Part shown: in pieces, positions 1 through 8,506 of the stretch
Numbering within the stretch: the stretch's first letter is position 1
Layout of the letters: each line of letters begins with the position of its first letter
DNA from: a bacterium
GTDB taxonomy: Bacteria > Patescibacteriota > Patescibacteriia > S139-126
Direction: 5' to 3'
Assembly: GCA_030666865.1 (NCBI GenBank)
Contig: DAOUWZ010000006.1
Coordinates: 1-51,778, forward strand
Length of the DNA: 51,778 bases
The notes under the pieces: model-generated
What the model was told of the DNA's origin: nothing
The model's database searches: none
Seen by the model: only the letters and a program-made list of their open reading frames with translations
Program-made: the position numbers and the translations under genes

Positions 1-7
1 ATTATTA

Positions 8-778
8 TTATTTATTATTAGCGATTAACTTATTGTTTATTTCTTCAACTACTTTCCATAATTTAGAATCCACGCCTAATTCTTCAGCAATTTGAATCAA
101 AGATCTGACATCTTTGGGAAAGCACTTGCCGCCATAACCGCGGAAACCTTCATAAAAAATATCTAAATGCGAGGAACCAATACGCTCATCAGCGGCAGCA
201 GCTTCACGAACAGTGTCATAATCTACTTTTAATTTTTGCGCTAAATCATAAATTTGATTGGCAAACACTACTTTAGTAGCCAAAAAAGTGTTACAAAAAT
301 ATTTCACCAGTTCAGCTTCAGTAGACGGCATTACTTTTTGATAAGGCGCCCTTGGCAATATTGCTAAAATACTTTCTGCTAAATCTTGACTCGCCTTAGT
401 ATAACCAATAATCTGCCGATCAGGATTATTAAAATCTTCTTGAGCAGTTTTTTCTACCAAAAACTCTGGATTGAATAAAAATTTATGCTGAGAATACTCA
501 ACTTGCAACTTATCCGTGGTCTCTGGTAAAACCGTTGATTTGATAATAATTATTTTTTCTCCTTTGATATTCTCTATCGCTTCTCTGACAAAAGATAAAT
601 CATGACCAGTGTCATTATGCGGGGTTGGCACGCAAATAAAAATAATATCTGCTTCAGATATTTTCTGCTTATTATCAGGATATTTTACAATATCGTAAGG
701 AATGGCATCAGATAAATAGTTGTAGAGCGCTCCTCCTACCATACCAACTCCAACAATACCAATCTTCTTTTTATTCAT
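8..778 (-). CDS. Short UDP-glucose/GDP-mannose dehydrogenase-family protein
   Basis: 256 residues. It probably oxidises a nucleotide sugar (UDP-glucose 6-dehydrogenase family) in the cytoplasm for surface polysaccharide synthesis. The N-terminal NAD-binding Rossmann motif GIVGVGMVGG is at residues 7-16. The family lysine lies in NTFLATKVVFAN (Lys169) and the catalytic cysteine in GYGGKCFPKD (Cys219). The protein ends just after the central dimerisation domain, whereas usual members are about 400-450 residues and carry a C-terminal UDP-binding Rossmann domain. That domain is absent. The stop codon is clean and the catalytic residues are intact, so this is either a short natural variant or a gene that lost its 3' part. 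A GT4 glycosyltransferase lies divergently upstream, which fits glycan synthesis. The exact sugar substrate cannot be read from the sequence. Confidence 0.8.
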   Translation of the reverse strand: MNKKKIGIVGVGMVGGALYNYLSDAIPYDIVKYPDNKQKISEADIIFICVPTPHNDTGHDLSFVREAIENIKGEKIIIIKSTVLPETTDKLQVEYSQHKFLFNPEFLVEKTAQEDFNNPDRQIIGYTKASQDLAESILAILPRAPYQKVMPSTEAELVKYFCNTFLATKVVFANQIYDLAQKLKVDYDTVREAAAADERIGSSHLDIFYEGFRGYGGKCFPKDVRSLIQIAEELGVDSKLWKVVEEINNKLIANNK

Positions 779-802
779 TATTTTTAGACTAATTATTAAT
801 TT

Positions 803-920
803 CTTTAAATTACAAAACTACCAACCCCCTTCAATTCCCCCTTATTCCCGTTGACTAACTGGGAATAAGGGGGATTAGGGGGTTTCTAATATCAATAAAT
901 AGTAGTTTTGTAATTTAAAG
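803..920. repeat. MITE-like inverted-repeat element (118 nt)
   Basis: The ends are perfect 19-bp inverted repeats (803-821 and 902-920, CTTTAAATTACAAAACTAC). Inside are a second inverted pair rich in C runs (AACCCCC and TTCCCCCTTATTCCC against GGGAATAAGGGGG and TTAGGGGGTT). The whole 118-nt unit can fold into one long hairpin in the intergenic space between two divergent genes. A partial copy of its right half is present near 15965-16010, which supports a dispersed element rather than a local regulatory hairpin. Confidence 0.75.
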
Positions 921-1025
921 TTATTTGCTTTTATACTGACTATGATTTATTATGAAATTATTAGAGAGTAAAGTCAAGCGGAATATCTATATAGGTGATA
1001 GGTTTTAGGTTCTAGTTATTAGAAA

Positions 1026-2192
1026 GTGATTAACATGACAACAAAACAAAAAATTTTATATCTGATCACCTTACCTGAACACGGTGGCGCGCAAGTTTAT
1101 GTCAATCAACTGGCTCAAAACTTATCAGCTGATTATGAAATTGTAATTGCTAGTAGTGGCAATGATAATGACTGGCTGCCCAGTCAATTAAAAAAATCCG
1201 AAATCAAGTGGATTAAACTTAAAAATGTGCAAAGAAAAATTAATCTGCTATCAGACTTGCATGCTTTTTTTGAAATCAGGGAATTAATCAAAAAAGAAAA
1301 ACCAGACATAATCCACCTAAACAGCTCTAAAATCAGCATTTTAGGCACTTGGGCGTCCTTGGGGATAAATGTCAAAGTTGTTTATACAGTTCATGGCTGG
1401 GTATGGCTGGAACCACTGCCAACTTGGCTAAAAACTTTTTACAAAACTGCAGAAAAATATACAGCTATGATGAAAGACAAAATAATCTGTGTATCTGAAT
1501 ATGACAAAAAAGCTGGCAGCAAAAATGGGATTGATGCCAAAAAAATGATTACTATTCACAATGGCATAGACACCAAGCAAATTTCTTTTTTGACTGAAGC
1601 GGAAGCTAAAACAAAATTAGCTAATAACTACAACCTAAACCCCCTGCCTGCCGGTCAGGCAGGTAACAACTATCTAGTAGGTACTATTGCCAATCTTTAT
1701 CAAACTAAAAACATTTCGGCGTTGATAAAATCTGCTAATATGCTATTGCGAGAACATCCTGATTGGCAATTTGTGGTAATTGGCTCTGGTCCAGAAAAAA
1801 ACGCTCTGAAAAAAATAATAGCCGAAGGCCGTTTAGAAAATAATTTTTATTTATTAGGATCAATAAACAATGCCAGTGAATTATTACCAGCTTTCGATTT
1901 ATTTGTCCTGCCATCTGTGAAAGAAGGTTTGCCTTATACTATTTTGGAAGCCATGACAGCGGGTCTTCCAATTGTCGCCTCCCGAGTCGGCGGCATCCCG
2001 GAAATACTGGATAAATATCCAGAAAAACAATATCAATTGATTGATCCTCATACCCCAGATGAATTGACTACCGCGATTGAAAATATGCAAAATAAACCCA
2101 ACCTATCATCTGAGGAATTAAATATAGTTAGACAGCAAATAGATATTTCTAAAATGATTGATAAGGTTAAACAAGTTTACTCTGAGTTGTAA
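1026..2192 (+). CDS. GT4-family glycosyltransferase with in-frame palindrome insert
   Basis: 388 residues if read from GTG at 1026. An ATG at 1035 (MTTKQKILYLITL) is the more likely start. It is a GT-B fold retaining glycosyltransferase. The N-terminal acceptor-side loop LPEHGGAQVYVNQLA is present. The donor-site signature EGLPYTILEAMTAGLPIVAS near residues 298-318 carries the E-x7-E pattern of family GT4. It likely adds a sugar to a lipid-linked or surface glycan at the inner membrane face. An odd insert PLPAGQAG near residue 207, just before the conserved VGTIANLYQTKN strand, is encoded by the GC-rich palindrome at 1643-1663. The same palindrome is found in intergenic DNA of this window. 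The insert sits in a loop and leaves the frame intact. Donor and acceptor are unknown. Confidence 0.88.
   Translation: MINMTTKQKILYLITLPEHGGAQVYVNQLAQNLSADYEIVIASSGNDNDWLPSQLKKSEIKWIKLKNVQRKINLLSDLHAFFEIRELIKKEKPDIIHLNSSKISILGTWASLGINVKVVYTVHGWVWLEPLPTWLKTFYKTAEKYTAMMKDKIICVSEYDKKAGSKNGIDAKKMITIHNGIDTKQISFLTEAEAKTKLANNYNLNPLPAGQAGNNYLVGTIANLYQTKNISALIKSANMLLREHPDWQFVVIGSGPEKNALKKIIAEGRLENNFYLLGSINNASELLPAFDLFVLPSVKEGLPYTILEAMTAGLPIVASRVGGIPEILDKYPEKQYQLIDPHTPDELTTAIENMQNKPNLSSEELNIVRQQIDISKMIDKVKQVYSEL
1643..1663. repeat. GC-rich palindrome inside the GT4 coding sequence
   Basis: A 21-nt palindrome (core CCTGCCTGCCGGTC followed by AGGCAGG) adds seven codons to the glycosyltransferase. It is the uninterrupted form of palindromes at 5939-5998 and 15712-15771, which carry an additional 39 nt at the same internal position. 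The surrounding gene is AT-rich, so the base composition of this stretch stands out. Confidence 0.8.
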
Positions 2193-2208
2193 TTTTTAGT
2201 TTCTATTC

Positions 2209-2448
2209 CTATGCCTCTACTTTCCAATCTCTTTTCCATTTCTTTAATCTTTTTTCACGAAGCAGGGCTTCATTAATATCTGAAGTAATTTCAAAATACA
2301 CTAAATTATGTACTTGATATTTCTCCGTAAAACTGGGAATTAAATTATTTTTATGTTCAAAAACTCTTTTTACTAAATTTGATGTTACACCTATATAAAT
2401 AGTGCCATTCTTTCTACTTGTTAATATGTAAACAAAATATTGTTTCAT
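2209..2448 (-). CDS. Small GIY-YIG nuclease-domain protein
   Basis: 79 residues, essentially a single GIY-YIG domain. The signature strands are YFVYIL and GTIYIGVTSNL (residues 4-9 and 15-25), followed by a conserved arginine in KRVFEHK and a glutamate in ALLREKRLKKWKR. The size is typical of the UPF0213/YhbQ-like group. A role in DNA cleavage or repair is known for the fold, but the function of these small stand-alone members is not established. A truncated duplicate of this gene and its 5' flank lies at 8358-8483. It is convergent with the upstream GT4 gene (16-nt gap). Confidence 0.85.
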   Translation of the reverse strand: MKQYFVYILTSRKNGTIYIGVTSNLVKRVFEHKNNLIPSFTEKYQVHNLVYFEITSDINEALLREKRLKKWKRDWKVEA

Positions 2449-2462
2449 TTTATTTTTCTAGA

Positions 2463-2590
2463 CCCCTGCCTTCGCAGGGGTGACAATGTTAGGTTAAACA
2501 GGGGTGACACTATATTTCTTTTGTCATTCCTGCCCGCCTAGACTCCTGTTTGGCGAGGCTAGCGCAGGCAGGAATCCCTGTCTACCGGCA
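2463..2590. repeat. Composite of short palindromes, including an empty insertion site
   Basis: At 2463-2480 is a perfect hairpin CCCCTGC-CTTC-GCAGGGG. The same flanking sequence at 8499-8563 and 9601-9710 carries inserts in this four-base loop, so this copy is the empty site. At 2526-2575 a hairpin ATTCCTGC...GCAGGAAT has a 34-nt central segment, compared with the simple four-base loop in the copy at 21632-21651. A further palindrome (CTGTCTACCGGCAGGCAGACAG-like) is at about 2579-2600. No gene is visible here. Confidence 0.7.
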
Positions 2591-2635
2591 GGCAGACAGA
2601 AATAAATAATTATTAATATATATTAAAACTACTCA

Positions 2636-2690
2636 TTCCCCACCTGTTTTAATAATTAAAATCAAACAAGTGGGGAATTTTTTATTTGAG
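2636..2690 (+). terminator. Hairpin with T-run, possible terminator
   Basis: The stem TTCCCCAC / GTGGGGAA (about 2636-2643 and 2672-2679) is followed on the plus strand by TTTTTT. It is flanked by outer matching bases CTACTCA / TGAGTAG. It could terminate plus-strand transcription from the GT4 gene. The outer repeats suggest it may instead be another mobile hairpin. Confidence 0.4.
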
Positions 2691-2735
2691 TAGCCTCTCC
2701 TCCTTTATTATATTTTTTATGCAACCAGATAATTT

Positions 2736-3080
2736 CTAAAAAATGGCTTTCAATACCAAATTAAAAAATACTAGCCATACTAAAGTAGAAATAATTATAA
2801 GATTAATCAACCAAACTAACTCCCATTTTTTATCAAACTTTAAATATCCTGCAAGTCCAACCAAAAAAGAAAAGAAAATGACATTTAATAAAATCTTAAA
2901 AAACTGATCATGGCTATCTAGCCAAAAATTTGCTCTAATTAAATAAGACGATCCTGTAATTATAAATAAACCTACAGATAAATATACAAAAATAAAATAT
3001 AAAATTACCATTATAAGAATTATCTCAACTGTATAGATTAAAATAGCAATAAGCTTATTCAAAATACTACTAGAAAGCAT
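2736..3080 (-). CDS. Hypothetical membrane protein
   Basis: 114 residues, almost entirely hydrophobic, with about three to four predicted membrane segments (residues 8-45, 62-80 and 88-112). I do not recognise a family. It is spaced 8 nt from the next membrane protein (start 3511) and 6 nt further from the esterase gene, so the three minus-strand genes probably form one transcript. Its function is unknown; it may be an accessory of the esterase or simply a small lineage-specific membrane protein. Confidence 0.6.
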   Translation of the reverse strand: MLSSSILNKLIAILIYTVEIILIMVILYFIFVYLSVGLFIITGSSYLIRANFWLDSHDQFFKILLNVIFFSFLVGLAGYLKFDKKWELVWLINLIIISTLVWLVFFNLVLKAIF

Positions 3081-3088
3081 TATTTTTA

Positions 3089-3511
3089 TTATTTTCTATT
3101 TACTTTAACTTTATTTAAGGCTTTTCTTAACCAAACCGCAAAATAACCTAATACTAGACCTATTAATATAAATGAGAATGTTAGAAAAATTAATTTTATA
3201 TCAGTTAGCCAAAAAGTATATAGTAATACTGGGATGTAACAAATTATTATTTTTAATAAAGGTTGCTGCTTGTAAAATACAGAAAATAAAATAAAAGCAA
3301 GAAAAAAACAATAAGCAATAATAAAACCATTAAGAAAAACAAATGGAAGAAAAAAATAAGAATAAATATAATCAATCCCTACCAAATCAGGATAAAATAT
3401 TCCAAAAATATTTTTAAATAATGGAGATAAAAAGATTGACAAAATAATAATAACAATATAACTAATAATAAATTTTACAAAAATTTGTGTAAATTTAAAT
3501 TGTTGATTCAT
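3089..3511 (-). CDS. Hypothetical membrane protein
   Basis: 140 residues with about four hydrophobic segments (roughly 12-32, 48-76, 84-100 and 104-130) and a basic C-terminal tail RKALNKVKVNRK, probably cytoplasmic. No family was recognised. It lies between the LCAT-like esterase gene (6 nt upstream) and another small membrane protein gene (8 nt downstream), suggesting a short operon. Both small proteins have Ile/Phe-rich composition typical of AT-rich genomes. Confidence 0.6.
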   Translation of the reverse strand: MNQQFKFTQIFVKFIISYIVIIILSIFLSPLFKNIFGIFYPDLVGIDYIYSYFFLPFVFLNGFIIAYCFFLAFILFSVFYKQQPLLKIIICYIPVLLYTFWLTDIKLIFLTFSFILIGLVLGYFAVWLRKALNKVKVNRK

Positions 3512-3517
3512 ATATTT

Positions 3518-5842
3518 TTATAAATTATTAATTATATACTTAGTTTGTTCAAATAGCATTTCACGCGCTTTTTCAGTAATCAAACCGCTTTTTTGCAAAA
3601 CCCATAAATATTTATTATTAAAACGATCCAGCCATTTGGTTCTGATTTTATCAACCAATTTTTGTTTAGCTAAAAATTTATTTCTTTGCTCCAATTTCTT
3701 GATTTTATTGTACCATTTTTCCAAAATACTCACTTGTCTTAACAACATTTTCTTGATGCGATGATTTTTTATATCTCCTTCATCATATAGTCTATTGATA
3801 TCTGATCTTAAACTGTCAAAACTAGCAATAATCTCAAAATTCACTATTTCTTCCGCCTTATTTCCCACTCTATCATCTGCTGATATTTTAAACTCATAAT
3901 TACCAAGGTGATATTCAAATAAATCAATAGTTGATGGACTATATTCATTATTATTGAAATAAACTAAGACAGAATGAATCCCTGATTCATTATCTTCAAC
4001 TTCATAATCAATATTTATTATATCTGAATGTAAATAAGTCGTAGGGGCGGGAATGGTGATACTAATTTCCGGCGGAGTTTGATCTTGAGACGCAAACTCT
4101 TCCAAACCAATATCTGATAATATAGCTGAATAAGAAACTGATAAGCCAGGGATTGTATAACCATGCGCAGATTTTGTTTTTATTTGTTCATCGCCCACTA
4201 AACTAAAATCAATTTTATATTCTCCTTCACCTGTGCCTTGGGTAATAATTTCATACTCACCCTGTTCTGGATCAGGAATTGTTATAAATTCAATCTCTGT
4301 ATCAAATCCTGTGTAAAAAGCGTTATTAATCTCATTTATTTCGCTATTATTAACAAAATCTTTGCCAACTATTTTACCACTGGGTGAAACTATCTGTAAA
4401 TCAACAGGTGAAAATACCTGAATAATAATATAATCATTTGGTTCATCAATCACGTTTATTTCTATATACTGCCCAGTTAAAATATCTATAACATCCCTGC
4501 TGGCTCTATCTACAATACCGGCGTGATTATAATTATAATATTTTATTTCATAATCACTGTTCAGATATGAAGCGCTAGCTGTAGGGACTGTTTCATCACC
4601 ATAACCCAAATTAACCCCTTCATTTCTGCTCCACTTAGTAAAACCATTGACATATCCATGTTCCCAAAGCGGAATTTGATCAAAAGTTGGTTCAATAACA
4701 TCATAAGAAGAAATAGTACTATCTGAAATATCAGAATAAATTTCAGTAATCTCAACACCTGAACTATACAGCTTATTCAAATTTTCCGGTTGATTAAAAA
4801 ATTCAAGCCTTTCATTGCGCGGATAATTATCAGGATACAACCTCAACACATTCCCAGGCAGATCAAACAAATAACCATATGTTGGCAATAAATCCTGCAC
4901 TGAACCCAAAGGCTCTTCTCTTACATATTCAAACACTGAATCATAACCATTAACTTCAGCTATTTGCAGTATTGCTTTTTCTTTAATTATATCCTTCAAT
5001 CCTATGCCCATAAAACCAGCTTCCCAGGTTAAATAAGATTTTGGCGCTCCTAAATGAGGGGTGGCTATAAATATCACTTGATCAACATCATTTTCATATA
5101 ACTCGCTTTCTATATAAAATCTGGATACTAAACCGCCCATTGAGTGAGCTATCAGGTCAACTTTTTCCGCCCCAGTAATACTTTTTACCTCATCAATTTT
5201 GTCTTTAAGATAAGCGGCGGTAATAACATTATTATTTCGCCAATCATAAGGAAAAGTAAACAATGTTTCTCCTTGCGCATATCCACCATAATCAATCAAA
5301 TTTTGCTTTAATTGATCATAAACATGAAAAATTGGATCAAGAACCCAATTATCCGATGGCATTCCTGCCAAAGCTTGAGTATTCCAACTCCCCATAATCC
5401 CCGGAATAATAATCACCGGATCAATTCCGTCTGATTCAAGCAAAATAATATCATACTCTGAAGTCGCCCAGCAAGGAAAGCTGACTTTCTCTAAATACTT
5501 TTCATATCCATCAACCTCAATGCTAATAACATTATTATCAGTACATTGCATGCCAGTAAAAGAATACCGGCCTTGCGAATTTGTGTGAGCTGTATAAGTG
5601 TTATAGACCATATATTCTAGACAACGCTCAGCGCCGAATGCGCAATTACCCACATCAAACAAATCAACTCTAACATCTGGTAAAACTGCACCTTGTTCAT
5701 TGCTCACCACTCCAGTCACAGAAAAAGTGGGTATTTGCATAGCAGCCAATGCAGTTTGCCACCAACCAAATAATAAAATCGGCAAAAATAAAAACCAAAA
5801 GAATACAAAAATCCTTTTGATTGGTTTGATACTCTCCTCCAT
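3518..5842 (-). CDS. LCAT-like alpha/beta hydrolase with carboxypeptidase-like and Ig-like domains
   Basis: 774 residues, with a signal or anchor segment at about residues 10-33. Residues 40-135 resemble a carboxypeptidase-regulatory (CarboxypepD_reg) beta sandwich. The catalytic domain follows. VIIIPGIMGSW at 143-153 is the lid/oxyanion region and PYDWR is at 198-202. The nucleophile elbow is AHSMGG with Ser234. The acid is in GYGDETVP (Asp416) and the histidine in NYNHAG (His440). This arrangement is that of the lecithin:cholesterol acyltransferase/phospholipase family. A bacterial Ig-like domain is near 600-685 and the C-terminal 80 residues are helical and highly charged. It is probably exported and acts on lipids or esters outside the cell, perhaps host-derived lipid, although the substrate is not shown. 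All triad residues are present, so activity is expected. Confidence 0.82.
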   Translation of the reverse strand: MEESIKPIKRIFVFFWFLFLPILLFGWWQTALAAMQIPTFSVTGVVSNEQGAVLPDVRVDLFDVGNCAFGAERCLEYMVYNTYTAHTNSQGRYSFTGMQCTDNNVISIEVDGYEKYLEKVSFPCWATSEYDIILLESDGIDPVIIIPGIMGSWNTQALAGMPSDNWVLDPIFHVYDQLKQNLIDYGGYAQGETLFTFPYDWRNNNVITAAYLKDKIDEVKSITGAEKVDLIAHSMGGLVSRFYIESELYENDVDQVIFIATPHLGAPKSYLTWEAGFMGIGLKDIIKEKAILQIAEVNGYDSVFEYVREEPLGSVQDLLPTYGYLFDLPGNVLRLYPDNYPRNERLEFFNQPENLNKLYSSGVEITEIYSDISDSTISSYDVIEPTFDQIPLWEHGYVNGFTKWSRNEGVNLGYGDETVPTASASYLNSDYEIKYYNYNHAGIVDRASRDVIDILTGQYIEINVIDEPNDYIIIQVFSPVDLQIVSPSGKIVGKDFVNNSEINEINNAFYTGFDTEIEFITIPDPEQGEYEIITQGTGEGEYKIDFSLVGDEQIKTKSAHGYTIPGLSVSYSAILSDIGLEEFASQDQTPPEISITIPAPTTYLHSDIINIDYEVEDNESGIHSVLVYFNNNEYSPSTIDLFEYHLGNYEFKISADDRVGNKAEEIVNFEIIASFDSLRSDINRLYDEGDIKNHRIKKMLLRQVSILEKWYNKIKKLEQRNKFLAKQKLVDKIRTKWLDRFNNKYLWVLQKSGLITEKAREMLFEQTKYIINNL

Positions 5843-5867
5843 GTTAAATTTTAAATTATTATATATT

Positions 5868-5891
5868 AAGATGATTATATATAATCATCTT
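5868..5891. promoter_or_regulatory. Perfect 24-nt palindrome upstream of the esterase gene
   Basis: AAGATGATTATA followed by its exact reverse complement, 26 nt before the start codon of the LCAT-like gene. It could be an operator for a dimeric regulator or a hairpin in the leader. No other copy was seen in the window. Confidence 0.4.
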
Positions 5892-5938
5892 GTTTATAGT
5901 TTAACAAAAATATATGATTTTGACAAAAAATACCCACC

Positions 5939-6030
5939 CCTGCCTGCCGGTCATCGCTCTAAGGTGAGCCTCGTGCTCAGACTTGAGGAGCAGGCAGGCC
6001 TTAATCCCCTCCAAGGAGGGGGATTTTTGC
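5939..6030. repeat. Palindrome with 39-nt internal insert
   Basis: The outer arms CCTGCCTGCCGGTC and AGGCAGG are the same as the 21-nt palindrome at 1643-1663. Between them lie 39 nt (5953-5991) that are also present at 15726-15764 with a few substitutions. The downstream part (CCCCTCCAAGGAGGGG) forms another small hairpin. This fills the gap between the esterase and O-antigen ligase genes; no gene is visible there. Confidence 0.7.
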
Positions 6031-6123
6031 TATTAACATTTTAATAGTTAAAACATAATTAACGCATTCTCCTCTTAGGATAGACATTTTGTTACTTGTC
6101 TCTAAATTTTTACATCTTACCAC

Positions 6124-8346
6124 TTACTTAATATCTTCTCCAGCTTTAGCATCTCTTTCTGCTTCCAACTGATCAATATAAGAATGAATCTTTTCCGCCC
6201 AATCTGGATGACTGACTAATACCTGCTTCAGCATATCAATCGCCCCATCATAATCATTCAAAGCAATATAAACAGATGACAGAGCCGCGTAGTTTTGTAA
6301 ATTATCCGGCTGAGCTGGTATTACTTCATTAGCCAACAATTCTCCAGACTCTTGATAAAACCCAACAACGAAATAAAATTCAGCCAATTGCCGCAACCTA
6401 TTTGCATCTAATTCAAATTTTTCATAATATTCCCGACCGAGTTTCAAAACTTCTGCTTGCTGACCAGTCCTTGAATATAAATTCAAAATATTAACATAAA
6501 CGCCTGGGTGCTTAGTGGTAATAGAAAAAGCATGCTCCAACAATTCTGTTGCCTTAGCAGTATCATTTAACATCAAATATCCTTGCGCTACCACATAATA
6601 AAGCTCTAAACGACGCGGAGAATCTTTGATATGCGGTTCAAGCAGTTTGATGGATTTTTCTACATACGAAGAATCAATACTGGCATAATTCTGATACAAA
6701 CTGGCCAGCATCAGCCGAAATTGAATATCTTCCGAACTATATTCCAAAATACTTAACATTTGCTGGCGAGTATAATCAAATAATTTCTTTTTAAAATCAA
6801 CTGGAGCTTGCTTATTTTTGATTATTTGCGAACTGAAATTACTGAGTTGCATCATAATTTCCCGATTGCCATAAGTATTCATATCCAAAGCCTCGCTAAA
6901 GTATTCCAAGGCTTTTTCTGGATTTTTTACAGTACGAGTATAAGCTTTGATAGCCAAAAGATTAGCTTTAGCCGGCTTGATAAACGAATTATTAGCGCTT
7001 ATCCATACTATCAGAACTAAAACCCCAACAATAAAATATTTACCAACTTTGAAAATATTTACCACCTGCCAATCATCAGCTTCTTCCTCATCTTTAAAAT
7101 TAAGCCAAGCGGCAAATGACAGCAGTAAAATAAATGGCAAATAAGAATTCAGAGTGTCAAATACAAATAAATTTTGAATAAAATAAGCGGTTAATAAGCC
7201 AATCCCCAGCACGCTCAATAAATAATCTTTTTTCCGAGCTTGCCAAAAATAATAAAGCGTGGCTAATAAAACCATCAAATACGCCAGTAATCCAGGAGCA
7301 CCGCCAATATTCAGATAATCCAAAATAACATTATGCGCCCGATCAAACCATTGTTCATGAATATTTGGATTGTAATATTTATTAAATCCATAACGATAAT
7401 TTTCCGGACCATATCCAAGGATAGGCCTGTCTAAAAAACTTTGCCAAGAAGTCTGCCAAGTCAAAAATCTGTCATAAGTAGTAGCGTCAGTTAGAGAAAT
7501 ATTGGCGATACGATCAAAAGCATGATACTTTTTTATCCATTCAGAGTCTCTAGCTGAATACAAAAATAACCCGCTGAAAATAATCACTAATAACACAGCG
7601 CTAATAATTCCTTTTTGTTTATTATTTGATTTAAACCAATAAAGTCCTCCCATTACAAATAAACTGACAATCAAACCAACAATCGGTCCTCTGGTACCTG
7701 AATAGTAAATCATTATTAGATAAAACAATCCCAAACCTGCATATAAAATACGACGCCAGTTGATTTTATCTAAATAAACAAGGATGCCGGCAAAAAATAA
7801 ATTAAACATCAAATAAGAGGCAAAAAATGCCGCATTACCTATTGTAGCCGAAATACGGATATTACTACCGCCTGTTACCCACTTATTATCTACTCCGTTT
7901 ATCTGCATCACTCCATTGATAGCTACTAAAAATGCAGCTGCCAGTGATGCCCGCAAGAGCCACAACCACTCAGCCTTGGTAGTAAAAACCTGCATAATTA
8001 CCCAAAAATATAAAATCAAAAAACCAATAGTAATCATACCGTCCATACGTTCATAATTACTCCACCAGCTATTATATGGATTGATGCCAAAAATCGTGGC
8101 TAAAATAAAAACCAAATACAAAGTTCCCAATGAATACAAAATATAATTCTTTTTGCCTTTGATTGAACCTTGCTCTATCACATACCAAACTCCCACTACT
8201 ATCAAAACTGAAATAATAAGCCGAAAACTCATATTCTTCAAATGAATATAAGGGAAAAGATATTCAGAGCTGATTAAAGTAGGCGCGAATAAGATCAAAG
8301 CGCTGCCCGCTTGGAGAATTCTTTTTAATATATTTTTTGTATTCAT
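6124..8346 (-). CDS. O-antigen ligase (Wzy_C)-like polytopic protein with C-terminal TPRs
   Basis: 740 residues. Residues 1-430 hold about 11-12 membrane segments. The ligase/polymerase loop has GYGPENYRYGFNKYY and then RAHNVILDYLNIGGAPG, the conserved H-N-x-x-L-x-x-x-x-x-G signature of the WaaL/Wzy_C superfamily. Residues 450-735 are helical tetratricopeptide-like repeats (for example ALSSVYIALNDYDGAIDML). The protein most likely transfers or polymerises lipid-linked glycans, or glycosylates surface proteins (PglL-type activity), on the outer face of the membrane. The ligase-plus-TPR fusion is common in bacteria with unusual envelopes. It lies next to a TPR protein and downstream of a truncated GIY-YIG copy. 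Ligase versus polymerase cannot be decided from the sequence. Confidence 0.85.
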   Translation of the reverse strand: MNTKNILKRILQAGSALILFAPTLISSEYLFPYIHLKNMSFRLIISVLIVVGVWYVIEQGSIKGKKNYILYSLGTLYLVFILATIFGINPYNSWWSNYERMDGMITIGFLILYFWVIMQVFTTKAEWLWLLRASLAAAFLVAINGVMQINGVDNKWVTGGSNIRISATIGNAAFFASYLMFNLFFAGILVYLDKINWRRILYAGLGLFYLIMIYYSGTRGPIVGLIVSLFVMGGLYWFKSNNKQKGIISAVLLVIIFSGLFLYSARDSEWIKKYHAFDRIANISLTDATTYDRFLTWQTSWQSFLDRPILGYGPENYRYGFNKYYNPNIHEQWFDRAHNVILDYLNIGGAPGLLAYLMVLLATLYYFWQARKKDYLLSVLGIGLLTAYFIQNLFVFDTLNSYLPFILLLSFAAWLNFKDEEEADDWQVVNIFKVGKYFIVGVLVLIVWISANNSFIKPAKANLLAIKAYTRTVKNPEKALEYFSEALDMNTYGNREIMMQLSNFSSQIIKNKQAPVDFKKKLFDYTRQQMLSILEYSSEDIQFRLMLASLYQNYASIDSSYVEKSIKLLEPHIKDSPRRLELYYVVAQGYLMLNDTAKATELLEHAFSITTKHPGVYVNILNLYSRTGQQAEVLKLGREYYEKFELDANRLRQLAEFYFVVGFYQESGELLANEVIPAQPDNLQNYAALSSVYIALNDYDGAIDMLKQVLVSHPDWAEKIHSYIDQLEAERDAKAGEDIK

Positions 8347-8357
8347 GCGATTAGTTT

Positions 8358-8483
8358 TTAGTTGATAGTTGTTAGGTGATAGTTTTTATACTCAAATATT
8401 CTTTTAACTAAATTTGACGTCACGCCTATATAAATAGTACCGTTCTTTTCACTTGCTAGTATGTAAACAAAATATTGTTTCAT
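8358..8483 (-). pseudogene. Truncated duplicate of the GIY-YIG gene
   Basis: The frame from ATG at 8483 reads MKQYFVYILASEKNGTIYIG and continues to FEYKN. It matches the first 34 residues of the intact GIY-YIG protein (2209-2448) with five substitutions, then diverges into seven unrelated codons and a stop. The 5' flank (through TTTTTCTAGACCCCTGCCT and the GGGGTGACAATGTTAGGTT segment) is also shared with the intact copy. The duplication therefore included intergenic DNA. The region needed for catalysis after the GIY-YIG motif is missing, so it is not functional as a nuclease. Confidence 0.85.
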
Positions 8484-8506
8484 TTTATTTTTCTAGACCC
8501 CTGCCT

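Noticed and set aside
5700-6044. Plus-strand ORF of 114 codons
   Set aside because: It runs through the start of the esterase gene and then through palindromic repeats. The translation (for example PAGHRSKVSLVLRLEEQAG) is repeat-derived.
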